From IMG/VR virus record IMGVR_UViG_3300025141_017126, positions 1-59,777 of that record: DNA of 59,777 bases; one strand, given 5' to 3'. Below are positions 6,852 through 13,796 of this stretch, one piece after another (position 1 is the stretch's first letter; the number at the start of each line of letters is the position of its first letter). The notes beneath the pieces are model-generated. The model saw only the letters and a list, made by a program, of their open reading frames with translations, did no database searches and was not told the DNA's origin. The position numbers were made by a program, and so were the translations under genes. This stretch comes from a virus.

Positions 6852-7760
6852 TTAGAATGTTATGCCTAACCCAGCACTATAAACACTCTCTTCTGTATCA
6901 AGATCATAGTCTATTTCGGTAAATAAAACAGCGTCACTACCTAGTTTATAATGAACACCACCAGTAGTAAGACCATCATCACCAGTAGCATCAGTATCTC
7001 CATACCCTGCTAAAATAGTGATTGTTTCTTTAATAGTATAGCCTCCAACTACTTCATAACCCATAATATCTGTAGTGGTAGTATCTTGGACACTAAAACT
7101 ACCAGAAGCACTAATAGGGCCATAACTACGAGATGCACCAATACCATAATAACTTGTGTTATTGATAACATCATCAGCGTATGTTACGCCAATTCCTTCG
7201 TAAGTTGCTCCAATTTGCCATAGGTCAAAAGTTTCATCAGTTGCTCCATCAAGTATTTGAGATTGAGCACCAAAAGTTACACCTAGTGGAGTAGTTTTTT
7301 CATATTTAACACTATTGGTTAATTTATCTGAGGGTTGTTGAATACCTCCATTTCCACTAGCTTTAAATTGTGCTCCCTTATTTACATAATTTTCCATTAT
7401 GCTTTCTGTTTTACCGATACTAAGTGCACCTAGTGTGTCACTTTTTACACCAACATAACCGAATCTACTAGTAACGTCATCATTACCATCTCCATTAATA
7501 TCAACATCAACACTTAACTCTCCAAATACTGATGCAATGGGACTAAATTGATTACTAAATTTAACTCCAAGTTTACTGTCGGAGGTTTTTAATTCAGGAT
7601 CTTTTCCTGTTGCAGTTCCTCCCTCAACAAATGCTCGTGCTTCCCCAAATAGGGTTACTTGTGTATCTTGAACATCAACTACATTATCATCGTTAGCAAG
7701 CACTGGAGCACTTACAATAATTCCAGCTACTACTAAAGCACAGAAAATATTTTTATTCAT
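6852..7760 (-). CDS. Gram-negative-type outer membrane porin
   Basis: 302 residues. A classic Sec signal peptide (MNKN, hydrophobic core, cleavage near VLA/ND, residue 22) precedes alternating beta-strand sequence with glycine and aromatic residues, VTLFGEARAFVEGG near the mature N-terminus, and a terminal phenylalanine (GLGITF) as required for outer-membrane insertion. Length fits a 16-strand general porin. It should form a diffusion channel in the host outer membrane. It has its own promoter and terminator, and lies beside a phosphate permease, so a shared nutrient-uptake role is possible. A receptor-masking role is an alternative. Confidence 0.85.
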   Translation of the reverse strand: MNKNIFCALVVAGIIVSAPVLANDDNVVDVQDTQVTLFGEARAFVEGGTATGKDPELKTSDSKLGVKFSNQFSPIASVFGELSVDVDINGDGNDDVTSRFGYVGVKSDTLGALSIGKTESIMENYVNKGAQFKASGNGGIQQPSDKLTNSVKYEKTTPLGVTFGAQSQILDGATDETFDLWQIGATYEGIGVTYADDVINNTSYYGIGASRSYGPISASGSFSVQDTTTTDIMGYEVVGGYTIKETITILAGYGDTDATGDDGLTTGGVHYKLGSDAVLFTEIDYDLDTEESVYSAGLGITF

Positions 7761-7812
7761 ATTACCTCTCTTTTATTATATAAAATATAGACCTTTTCAG
7801 ATCTTCACAGGT

Positions 7813-7840
7813 ATTATAACATATATTACTTATTTGTCTA
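7813..7840 (-). promoter_or_regulatory. Promoter for the porin gene
   Basis: Minus strand TAGACA (7840-7835), 16-bp spacer, TATAAT (7818-7813). Predicted start near 7806; the leader of about 45 nt contains a small hairpin (AGATC/GGTCT). Confidence 0.6.
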
Positions 7841-7887
7841 CATAAAAATTAAATATTGCACTTATTAGAGCGCAAGGTGTTAAAAAT

Positions 7888-7913
7888 AAAAAAACCCTTT
7901 TTCGGGTTTTTTT
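7888..7913 (-). terminator. Intrinsic terminator after the DsbA-like gene
   Basis: Stem AAACCC/GGGTTT with loop GAAAAA on the minus strand followed by a T tract (7894-7888). It overlaps the stop codon of the gene ending at 7912. Confidence 0.75.
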
Positions 7914-8175
7914 ATCGGCAAAAGGTTAAAAGTTCTTCTACTTGTCCGTTTTTTTCTTCAATCTCCTCTTTATTACTTTTATAAATAATACTAGCAGTTG
8001 CTCTTACAACTGAAGGAGATAACCCGTAATCTTCTTTAATTTCTTTGATAATATCATTAACAACATTACGGGCACCTTCTTGTATAAGAAGTTGATCTAC
8101 AATTTTATTAACTTTATTACTAATATCAGTTTCATCTATAGCTTTATAAACTTTTTTTGTATCAGACTGAGACAT
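7912..8175 (-). CDS. DsbA-like phage dsDNA-binding protein (T4 DsbA type)
   Basis: 87 residues from the ATG at 8175, which has a good GAGAGGAAAC ribosome binding site. The second half (NDIIKEIKEDYGLSP, then IIYKSNKEEIEEKNGQVEEL) follows the pattern of T4 DsbA, a small dsDNA-binding protein that acts near late promoters: an alpha-helical repeat with a YKxxxxEEfE element. It overlaps the end of the preceding gene by 14 nt. Assignment is by pattern memory and is moderate. Confidence 0.55.
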   Translation of the reverse strand: MSQSDTKKVYKAIDETDISNKVNKIVDQLLIQEGARNVVNDIIKEIKEDYGLSPSVVRATASIIYKSNKEEIEEKNGQVEELLTFCR

Positions 8176-8620
8176 TTGATGTTTCCTCTCGTGTATTATC
8201 AACAACCAGTTTAATTGATTGTTCTCTTTTAATGTGTGGCATTACCCTAACTATTTTTTCTTCAATTAAGTCATCTAGAACATGAGAAGTAAATGACTTT
8301 ACGCACTCATCCATAGATACTATATTTGCAGTTTTCGGAAGTTTTTTAACTACAATAGGATTACTTGTACAGTATGTTTCAATTAGATTCTGAACATACA
8401 TTAAATTAGCTGAACCAATTTTTCTAGGATTTTCTTGTAATTCAGCTTTTAATGTTTCCGAAATAGATTCATCGTCTGTATCAATATTTCTAGGAGAAAC
8501 TAACTCCCACAATCCTCCTGTATATATAACTCCTTCATCTTCATCTACAATATCTTGAGGATTATCCTCTAAGATTTTTAGAATTTTTCGTAGTAATTTT
8601 TCATAACCGTTTTTCTTCAT
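8162..8620 (-). CDS. Hypothetical acidic protein
   Basis: 152 residues, acidic N-terminal half (ILEDNPQDIVDEDEGV), no membrane segment. Its ATG at 8620 overlaps the stop of the glycosylase gene (4 nt), and its 3' end overlaps the DsbA-like gene. It is clearly part of this operon; no family was recognised. Confidence 0.55.
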   Translation of the reverse strand: MKKNGYEKLLRKILKILEDNPQDIVDEDEGVIYTGGLWELVSPRNIDTDDESISETLKAELQENPRKIGSANLMYVQNLIETYCTSNPIVVKKLPKTANIVSMDECVKSFTSHVLDDLIEEKIVRVMPHIKREQSIKLVVDNTREETSNVSV

Positions 8621-9480
8621 TTTTGAACCTCTGGTGAATAATATGTTGTTCTTTGATCATCTAATTTAATTTTTTGAATAGGATTACCATAAGGATCTTC
8701 TTTTTGAGAATAAACCATAACACCTATTCGTGACTTCATCATTTCATCAGCTTTAGAAGGAAAAGCAACATACTGCCCTTGATTATTATATAAATCAGAA
8801 TAATTTCTGATAGTTGCTCCTCCTGTTTCGTAACTATTTTTTAAAACCGTTTTAACCGCCGTATAAAGCCGCGACAGTTCTTCCGAAGTACAGTCCCTAA
8901 CCTTGCGATAGGGAGCCAGACCAGCCAAAAATAGACTTTCGGATTTATAAATATTGCCAACACCGGATACATTTTTTTGCTCCATTAAAAATTTAACTAA
9001 AGATTGATTTTTACGTTTTTCACATATTTGAAGCCATGTTTTTTCATCACATGGCTCATTTAACATATCTGGACCAATTTCCGAAAGTTTTTTATTCAGT
9101 TCTTTCGATGACTCTGATCCAAAATAAAATTTAAGAGTTCCAAAATTTCTCATATCAGAATAATAAATTTCTGTATTATCATCAAAAGTCCACCGTACTC
9201 TTGCATATTTATTATCTTTGGTTTTATAAGTTCCTGTCATTCCTAATGTTGAAAATATAACTCCAGAACTTGTAATCCAATAAATAAACTTACCTTTATT
9301 ACTCACTCCTAGGACTTTTTGAGACTCATGATTAATTGCTCCATCTACAAAATCAGTAAAACCACTGGGTTCTTTTTTAGTATATCGTCCTGATAAAAGT
9401 TCAATATCTTTGATAACTTTATCTTGAACTATACTATTTAATTGCTTTGTAACAATTGTTACTTCTGGACCTTCCGGCAT
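8617..9480 (-). CDS. Fpg/Nei-family DNA glycosylase with degenerate zinc finger
   Basis: 287 residues, a base-excision repair glycosylase/AP lyase. The obligate N-terminus MPEGPE supplies the catalytic proline and glutamate (Pro2, Glu3). The family's lysine loop (NKGKF, near 62) and the helix-two-turn-helix GVGNIYKSE (near 178-186) are present. The C-terminal finger keeps the fold-like frame and the DNA-binding arginine (DQRTTYY), but all four zinc cysteines are lost: PCxxCG has become PYGNP and YCxxCQ has become YSPEVQ. It would thus be a zincless-finger enzyme like NEIL1. Start codon overlaps the previous stop (TAATG). Confidence 0.9.
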   Translation of the reverse strand: MPEGPEVTIVTKQLNSIVQDKVIKDIELLSGRYTKKEPSGFTDFVDGAINHESQKVLGVSNKGKFIYWITSSGVIFSTLGMTGTYKTKDNKYARVRWTFDDNTEIYYSDMRNFGTLKFYFGSESSKELNKKLSEIGPDMLNEPCDEKTWLQICEKRKNQSLVKFLMEQKNVSGVGNIYKSESLFLAGLAPYRKVRDCTSEELSRLYTAVKTVLKNSYETGGATIRNYSDLYNNQGQYVAFPSKADEMMKSRIGVMVYSQKEDPYGNPIQKIKLDDQRTTYYSPEVQK

Positions 9481-9722
9481 TAATGTATTGTCCTGTGGTC
9501 TGGGATAAGAGGTTTAATATCAGATACATTTTCTATAACATAGTGTAAAAGTTGTTCTACATTTTTCTCACTTAACATTGTTTGGTAGACTTGAATAGTA
9601 ATTTTTAAGGCCATTGATGCTACTTTTAGACGATCTTCCTCAGAATAAGAAGAAAAAAACTCTAACAACTTATGTTGTGCTTCTTGCATTACTTCTATAT
9701 CGTGTTCACTAGACATTTTCAT
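9480..9722 (-). CDS. Hypothetical helical protein
   Basis: 80 residues, all-helical pattern, with a good ribosome binding site (AGGAG, 9 nt before the ATG). The stop overlaps the glycosylase start and its 5' end overlaps the preceding gene. Function unknown. Confidence 0.55.
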   Translation of the reverse strand: MKMSSEHDIEVMQEAQHKLLEFFSSYSEEDRLKVASMALKITIQVYQTMLSEKNVEQLLHYVIENVSDIKPLIPDHRTIH

Positions 9723-9960
9723 AGTATTTTTCTCCTGTTATATGTTCAGTTAATAACATTTTTTCTAAAGATGCTAATCGATCTAATGATGACATCCCTT
9801 CTTTAGAAAATTTTCCATCTTTAATAATACCTTCTATAGCAGTTTTGTGTTCCTCAAACCAATGACCGAGATGTTCGTCAGAAGTATAATTTAAATTTTC
9901 TCTAATTAACTTACCAACTTGCTCTCTTTTACGCTGTTTGATCCACCTTTCACTGGGCAT
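9709..9960 (-). CDS. Hypothetical protein
   Basis: 83 residues beginning with a basic segment (RWIKQRKREQ). It overlaps both neighbours by 11-14 nt in a tight operon. No family recognised. Confidence 0.5.
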   Translation of the reverse strand: MPSERWIKQRKREQVGKLIRENLNYTSDEHLGHWFEEHKTAIEGIIKDGKFSKEGMSSLDRLASLEKMLLTEHITGEKYYENV

Positions 9961-10360
9961 ATTTTTGTTTCCTTACTGGTTTAGTAATTACCCAATCATG
10001 TACTCTAATAGAGTTTTCAAACCAGGCTAATTCTTTGGATATATTATGATATTTAGTTTTATTATCCATAAGCGTAGAAGTAAATATTTGAATAAAATTA
10101 ATTGCAAACATATGCCAAGGATTTTTCATATTAATCTTATTACTTACATAAGAATTCATCATTTTATATTTATACCACTTATTATTAAAAGATGGATGCG
10201 TATAGAACTTATAATTATTTAAATCATGTTTCAAAATATTAAAAATAACTTCGTATTCAGTTAATTTTTCATCTATATTTGTATTATCATCTTTATATAT
10301 ATTACTAATAGATTTAATTAAATTAAGATAAGGATTACGAGATTTTTTATAAATTCTCAT
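9950..10360 (-). CDS. Hypothetical basic, Asn/Lys/Tyr-rich protein
   Basis: 136 residues, AT-rich codon use, no membrane segment or known motif. Its start and stop overlap the neighbouring genes (1 and 11 nt), which supports it being translated. Confidence 0.5.
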   Translation of the reverse strand: MRIYKKSRNPYLNLIKSISNIYKDDNTNIDEKLTEYEVIFNILKHDLNNYKFYTHPSFNNKWYKYKMMNSYVSNKINMKNPWHMFAINFIQIFTSTLMDNKTKYHNISKELAWFENSIRVHDWVITKPVRKQKYAQ

Positions 10361-10653
10361 TAGAATATCTCAGGTACACGAGTAGGAACAAGAGCGCCCC
10401 ATACTGCTTTTTTATCATAGTATCTCATTGTTTCTAAATGATCCAAATACTTATTAATTTTAATAGCTGAATCATTATACGCTTTTTTCTCAGTTTCAGA
10501 AATAAGACGTCCTGCAATACCCTCCATCCATGAAATAGCTAAAGGGGCATCCCACTTAACAACATAAGTTGCGTCTCTAACTAAACCGTTCATATCGGCT
10601 ATCCCAAAAGCAAAGGGAGAAATAATAGGATTTGATTTTTTTCTTGGCATCAT
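10360..10653 (-). CDS. Hypothetical protein, first gene of the minus-strand operon
   Basis: About 97 residues. I chose the ATG at 10653, which has AAAAGG upstream; an in-frame TTG at 10665 overlaps the promoter. No recognised domain. It is the promoter-proximal gene of the leftward transcription unit, so it is probably expressed early. Confidence 0.5.
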   Translation of the reverse strand: MMPRKKSNPIISPFAFGIADMNGLVRDATYVVKWDAPLAISWMEGIAGRLISETEKKAYNDSAIKINKYLDHLETMRYYDKKAVWGALVPTRVPEIF

Positions 10654-10664
10654 TAACCTTTTCA

Positions 10665-10693
10665 ATATTAGTTTTTAGTTGACAGATTGTTAA
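10665..10693 (-). promoter_or_regulatory. Leftward promoter of a divergent pair
   Basis: Minus strand TTAACA (10693-10688), 17-bp spacer, TAATAT (10670-10665). Predicted start about 5 nt before the ATG at 10653. Its elements interleave with the rightward promoter. Confidence 0.55.
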
Positions 10694-10707
10694 AAATAGT
10701 TTATATT
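10679..10707 (+). promoter_or_regulatory. Rightward promoter of a divergent pair
   Basis: TTGACA (10679-10684), 17-bp spacer, TATATT (10702-10707). The predicted start is only about 4 nt before the ATG at 10718. Confidence 0.65.
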
Positions 10708-10717
10708 TAAAATTATC

Positions 10718-10897
10718 ATGTATATATCAAGACAAGAGTTAAAAATTGAGGTCAGAGATTTACACGGTCAAATCCGTGAAGTCATATCCGACTTTAACGG
10801 AGCAATCAAAAATCTTCATGAAGATATTGAAGAACTTAACGCTCGTATTGACAATCTTGAAACTATAATAACAAATTTAAGGGATTTTGGCAAATAA
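10718..10897 (+). CDS. Small coiled-coil protein
   Basis: 59 residues from ATG 10718 to TAA 10895-10897, nearly all amphipathic helix with heptad-like spacing (QIREVISDFNGAIKNL, then DIEELNARIDNLETI). It is the first gene of the rightward unit and sits directly behind a consensus promoter, so its mRNA would be almost leaderless. Function unknown. Confidence 0.55.
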   Translation: MYISRQELKIEVRDLHGQIREVISDFNGAIKNLHEDIEELNARIDNLETIITNLRDFGK

Positions 10898-10904
10898 AAA
10901 AACA

Positions 10905-11144
10905 ATGTTTAAACTAATTGGATTCTACATAAATGAAAATCAAAAAACCTATATAGATATGGTTTTAGCGAACTGTGATGGTATAAATCAAAAAGAATCG
11001 CAATCCGCTATTGATAACTCATTATGTGAAAAATATGGATATTCGACTTTTCCAGTTTTTGCTTTGTTTAAAAACAATGTGTTAACTAGAAATGTAGTGG
11101 GTAAATACCCAATTAACACTATTAAATCTAAATTATTAATATGA
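10905..11144 (+). CDS. Small protein, possibly thioredoxin-fold
   Basis: 79 residues. The C-terminal part (STFPVFALFKNN, then VVGKYPINTIKSKL) resembles the cis-proline strand and last helix of thioredoxins, but there is no CxxC pair, so redox activity is doubtful. Start taken at the first ATG; an in-frame TTG at 10887 lies inside the preceding gene. It overlaps the S21 gene by 4 nt (ATGA). Confidence 0.4.
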   Translation: MFKLIGFYINENQKTYIDMVLANCDGINQKESQSAIDNSLCEKYGYSTFPVFALFKNNVLTRNVVGKYPINTIKSKLLI

Positions 11145-11443
11145 AAATAACAGTATATAATAACGATGTAAGTAAAGCTTACCGCATCCTTCAAAAAAAA
11201 TTAAATAATGAAGGAACTTTAAGAGAATTAAAAGAGAGGGAATTTTTTAGAAGTAAAGGCGAAAAAAAACGTCTTGAACGCAAAAGAGGAAGAGTTCGTT
11301 ATAAAAAACAAGAGAAAAAAAGAATGATTGCTCTTGAAAAAGCAGAATTGCGTGCTTTTAAACAACGAAAACTTAATCAAAAAAACGCAAGGCAATCCTC
11401 CCCTCATAAAGCCAATAAAACCTGGAAAAATACTAAAAAATAA
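11141..11443 (+). CDS. rpsU: Ribosomal protein bS21
   Basis: 100 residues. Residues 1-60 match bS21 throughout (NNDVSKAYRILQKKL, LKEREFFRSKGEKKRLER), followed by a long Lys/Arg-rich tail beyond the usual length of about 70. bS21 sits on the 30S platform near the anti-Shine-Dalgarno region and affects initiation. Phage bS21 is known, including in pelagiphages, and is thought to replace the host copy and bias ribosomes to phage mRNA. It lies 0.5 kb upstream of a phage tmRNA. Family assignment is secure. Confidence 0.92.
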   Translation: MKITVYNNDVSKAYRILQKKLNNEGTLRELKEREFFRSKGEKKRLERKRGRVRYKKQEKKRMIALEKAELRAFKQRKLNQKNARQSSPHKANKTWKNTKK

Positions 11444-11475
11444 TATATTATGTAAATATCAAAGGAGATATTTAC

Positions 11476-11724
11476 ATGAAAGCATTTAAAGGAAGTTTTA
11501 AAAAGAAGTCGGGTGAAAACAGAGAGATGTTTTTTGCCAGAATTTCTGACTTACCAAGTCAATTTGTAGCCGCTAAGATCGTGGGTGCAGGTAATGAACA
11601 AAATTATCCAAAAGGTATGGAACTTGTTTGGGATTTAGAACAAGATGATTTTCGTATTTTTAATTGGAATACTACCAATTCATCTATTATGGAAACTGAA
11701 ATAGATGAAAACCTACTTAGTTAA
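11476..11724 (+). CDS. Small SH3-barrel-like protein (WYL_2-like), unknown function
   Basis: 82 residues with a strong ribosome binding site (AAAGGAGATATTTAC before ATG). The pattern FKKKSGENREMFFARI, then VWDLEQDDFRIFNW, resembles the short Sm/SH3-like barrel family found in many phages (WYL_2). The 3' end overlaps purS by 20 nt. Family call is tentative. Confidence 0.45.
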   Translation: MKAFKGSFKKKSGENREMFFARISDLPSQFVAAKIVGAGNEQNYPKGMELVWDLEQDDFRIFNWNTTNSSIMETEIDENLLS

Positions 11725-11986
11725 AATTACTCTGAGAAAAAATATTTTAGATAAAGCAGGAACAGCAGTTACTAAAGTCTTAATTAATATGGGATATAAA
11801 GTTAAAAATGTACGAATTGGTAGAATTATTTGTATAACTACAGATGAAGATATAGAACTAATTGCTAAGAGTATAACTAATGAAGTTATGGAAGATTTCG
11901 AAATTGAGTGTCTCGATGATAGGAGCAGAATAAGCATACAGGACATGGGGGCAGTACCCATCGCCTCCACCACGAATACATTGTAA
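11705..11986 (+). CDS. purS: PurS subunit of phosphoribosylformylglycinamidine synthase
   Basis: 93 residues. Residues 1-72 have the PurS pattern: KTYLVKITLRKNILDKAG, an AVTKVLINMGY helix, VKNVRIGRIICI, and a second helix ending EDFEIE. PurS is the small structural subunit linking PurL and PurQ in purine synthesis, and would act with host PurL/PurQ. purS occurs in cyanophages. The last 25 or so codons run through the acceptor half of the tmRNA gene, so the same bases serve as protein tail and structural RNA. Confidence 0.85.
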   Translation: MKTYLVKITLRKNILDKAGTAVTKVLINMGYKVKNVRIGRIICITTDEDIELIAKSITNEVMEDFEIECLDDRSRISIQDMGAVPIASTTNTL

Positions 11987-12240
11987 GGGTATTAATACCA
12001 TGCCTAAGGCCCCAACGGTTAACTCTTTCTCATCGGATAGGCAGGATGGGCAATGTATTCTTGATGGGGGCGAACTAGGATCGACTGGTGTAATAAAAGC
12101 AAATGGAGAGACAGGTGTGCAAACGACCTAAACCGTAAGAAAACAATAAATGCTAACGATAATGAAGCATTTGAGGATTATGCACTAGCTGCGTAGTTTA
12201 TTCGGGGTATAGGCTCCACCTGGCAACAGAACGGGCCTTT
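11909..12240 (+). ncRNA. ssrA: Circularly permuted two-piece tmRNA (alphaproteobacterial type)
   Basis: The acceptor piece comes first: TGTCTC (11909-11914, 5' end approximate), T-arm ATGGG/CCCAT (11945-11949 with 11957-11961), 3' acceptor strand CGCCTCC (11962-11968), then ACCA to 11972. An intervening segment (11973-12065) is closed by the inverted repeat GAATACATTG/CAATGTATTC. The coding piece starts at 12066 with GGGGGCG, which pairs with CGCCTCC, then a D-like loop and GAGACA (12108-12113), which pairs with TGTCTC as helix P2. The tag reads ANDNEAFEDYALAA and stops at TAG (12194-12196). The 3' end near 12240 is approximate. tmRNA rescues stalled ribosomes and tags nascent proteins for proteolysis. 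Confidence 0.92.
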
Positions 12241-12271
12241 CATATTTAAAGACAAAATAAAAGTTTCATAA

Positions 12272-12302
12272 GGAAGGTCCCTTGGGACCTCCCTTTTTTT
12301 TA
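12272..12302 (+). terminator. Intrinsic terminator after tmRNA
   Basis: Stem AGGTCC/GGACCT (loop CTTG), with flanking G/C pairs, followed by eight T residues. It ends the S21-purS-tmRNA unit. Confidence 0.85.
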
Positions 12303-12333
12303 ATTTCACTGGTGTCTGTATTTACACCCCCAC

Positions 12334-12362
12334 TTGCTATTTTTTAAAATTTATAGTATTAT
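12334..12362 (+). promoter_or_regulatory. Promoter for the sugar/glycan cluster
   Basis: TTGCTA (12334-12339), 17-bp spacer, TATTAT (12357-12362). The ATG at 12370 lies 7 nt after the -10 box, so the first mRNA would be leaderless. No other clear promoter was seen until about 32.7 kb, though I did not scan every coding frame. Confidence 0.65.
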
Positions 12363-12369
12363 ACAAATA

Positions 12370-13098
12370 ATGATATTACAAAAACAAACCAAAACCAAAT
12401 ACAAATCAGATGCGTTATCTCGAAAGCAGTTGTCTGATTTTTTTAATGACTATGAAAAAGAAGAAAAAGAATATGATACCCTCTGGGATAATTGGTTCCT
12501 AGCTGAATCAATACACTGTCATCAAGACTATGGAGGTGAATATGCTGGTTCAGGAACTTTAGACTATATTGAAGGACTTATCTTATATACCCTTATAAGA
12601 AAAAATAAACCAAAAACCGTATTTGAGATAGGTACGGCACAAGGTATGAGTGCTGCTCTAATGGCATCAGCTATCGAAGCTAATCAAAACAATGGAAAAA
12701 TTTTCTGTGTAGATAAAAAGTTACCTCATAGAATGAGTCCTACTTTTAGTAAGGCAATGGAAGCTGAGTTTATTGAATTTTATGAAGCAGATGTTTTTGA
12801 ATTTTTAGATGAGATAAAAGAAATTCCTGATCTAGTATTTGTAGATGCTGATCACAGAGAAGAATTTTGTATGAAAATTACTAAAATTTTAGCTGATTCT
12901 TTTCCTAACGCTATTTATGCTTATCATGAATGGTCTCTTTCTACTATATCTCAAAAACCAGAAATAGAGTATATTTCAAGATCAGAATGGTTGCATCAAT
13001 TTTATGAACGCCCTGCTTTTGAACTATACTTTAATAAACCAAAATATAAACACAATGGATTTGTAGGAAGTTGTGGATTAGGAGTAGTTACTCAATGA
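12370..13098 (+). CDS. Class I SAM-dependent methyltransferase-like protein
   Basis: About 242 residues. The SAM-binding motif I is TVFEIGTAQGMSAALMA, followed by an acidic strand end (IFCVDKK) and a motif III/IV-like LVFVDADHREEF, resembling the Methyltransf_24 group and cephalosporin-hydroxylase-like enzymes. Start set at ATG 12370 because the upstream in-frame codons lie in the promoter. It opens the glycan cluster and overlaps the next gene by 4 nt (ATGA). Substrate unknown, possibly a sugar or glycan. Confidence 0.65.
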   Translation: MILQKQTKTKYKSDALSRKQLSDFFNDYEKEEKEYDTLWDNWFLAESIHCHQDYGGEYAGSGTLDYIEGLILYTLIRKNKPKTVFEIGTAQGMSAALMASAIEANQNNGKIFCVDKKLPHRMSPTFSKAMEAEFIEFYEADVFEFLDEIKEIPDLVFVDADHREEFCMKITKILADSFPNAIYAYHEWSLSTISQKPEIEYISRSEWLHQFYERPAFELYFNKPKYKHNGFVGSCGLGVVTQ

Positions 13099-13796
13099 TT
13101 ATTTATTTTAGATGTACAAGTAAAGAAGAAACAGTTAGTGGGGTAGATCGGTGGATTGAATGCCCAAAAGATGAAATCGTTTTAAAATGTTGGATGAGTT
13201 TACAACTTGCAGCAAAACCAAAAAACGATAGGTTTATTATTCTTCACGATGAATTAAATTCTGGTGCTTTAGAGTTTATCAAAGAAACTCAGACTTGTAA
13301 TACAGAATTTATTGAAGTGGAACCCCACGATCTTCAAGATCGAGGACACACATTTAAATTATTAGAAGTCTTAAAAGAAAATCTTGAACAAGACGAAGTA
13401 AATGATATTCACTATATTGTAGAAGATGACTACTTACATACTCAAGATTCATTAGAAGTTTGTAATGAAATTCTAGGTTCAAATTTATGGGAACATTTTA
13501 TAGTTCCTTATGATTACCCCGATAGATATTCACTAGATACTCAACCTTGTGGGTTAATGGTAGGCCCCAGATGTCACTGGCGTACTAATCCAAGCTCAAC
13601 TTATACTTTAATGGCACAGGCTGAAACATGGAAAAAAGCAATGCCAATTATTGAAAAGCATGCACCTCATAATTTTACAGAAGAAGCGTTTCAATCATAT
13701 CCATGTTTAAGTCCAGTACCTGGAAAAGCATCTCATTTAACTAAATATCATATGACTCCCCTTATTGATTGGAGAGATATCTGGAATAAGCTATGA
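13095..13796 (+). CDS. Putative glycosyltransferase-like protein
   Basis: 233 residues. A central IHYIVEDDYLHTQDSL segment looks like the acidic metal-binding (DxD-like) strand of GT-A glycosyltransferases, followed by a GLMVGPRCHW region. Start at ATG 13095, coupled to the previous stop. The next gene starts within its stop codon region (4-nt overlap). Family not firmly recognised; the call rests on this motif and on the surrounding glycan genes. Confidence 0.45.
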   Translation: MIIYFRCTSKEETVSGVDRWIECPKDEIVLKCWMSLQLAAKPKNDRFIILHDELNSGALEFIKETQTCNTEFIEVEPHDLQDRGHTFKLLEVLKENLEQDEVNDIHYIVEDDYLHTQDSLEVCNEILGSNLWEHFIVPYDYPDRYSLDTQPCGLMVGPRCHWRTNPSSTYTLMAQAETWKKAMPIIEKHAPHNFTEEAFQSYPCLSPVPGKASHLTKYHMTPLIDWRDIWNKL

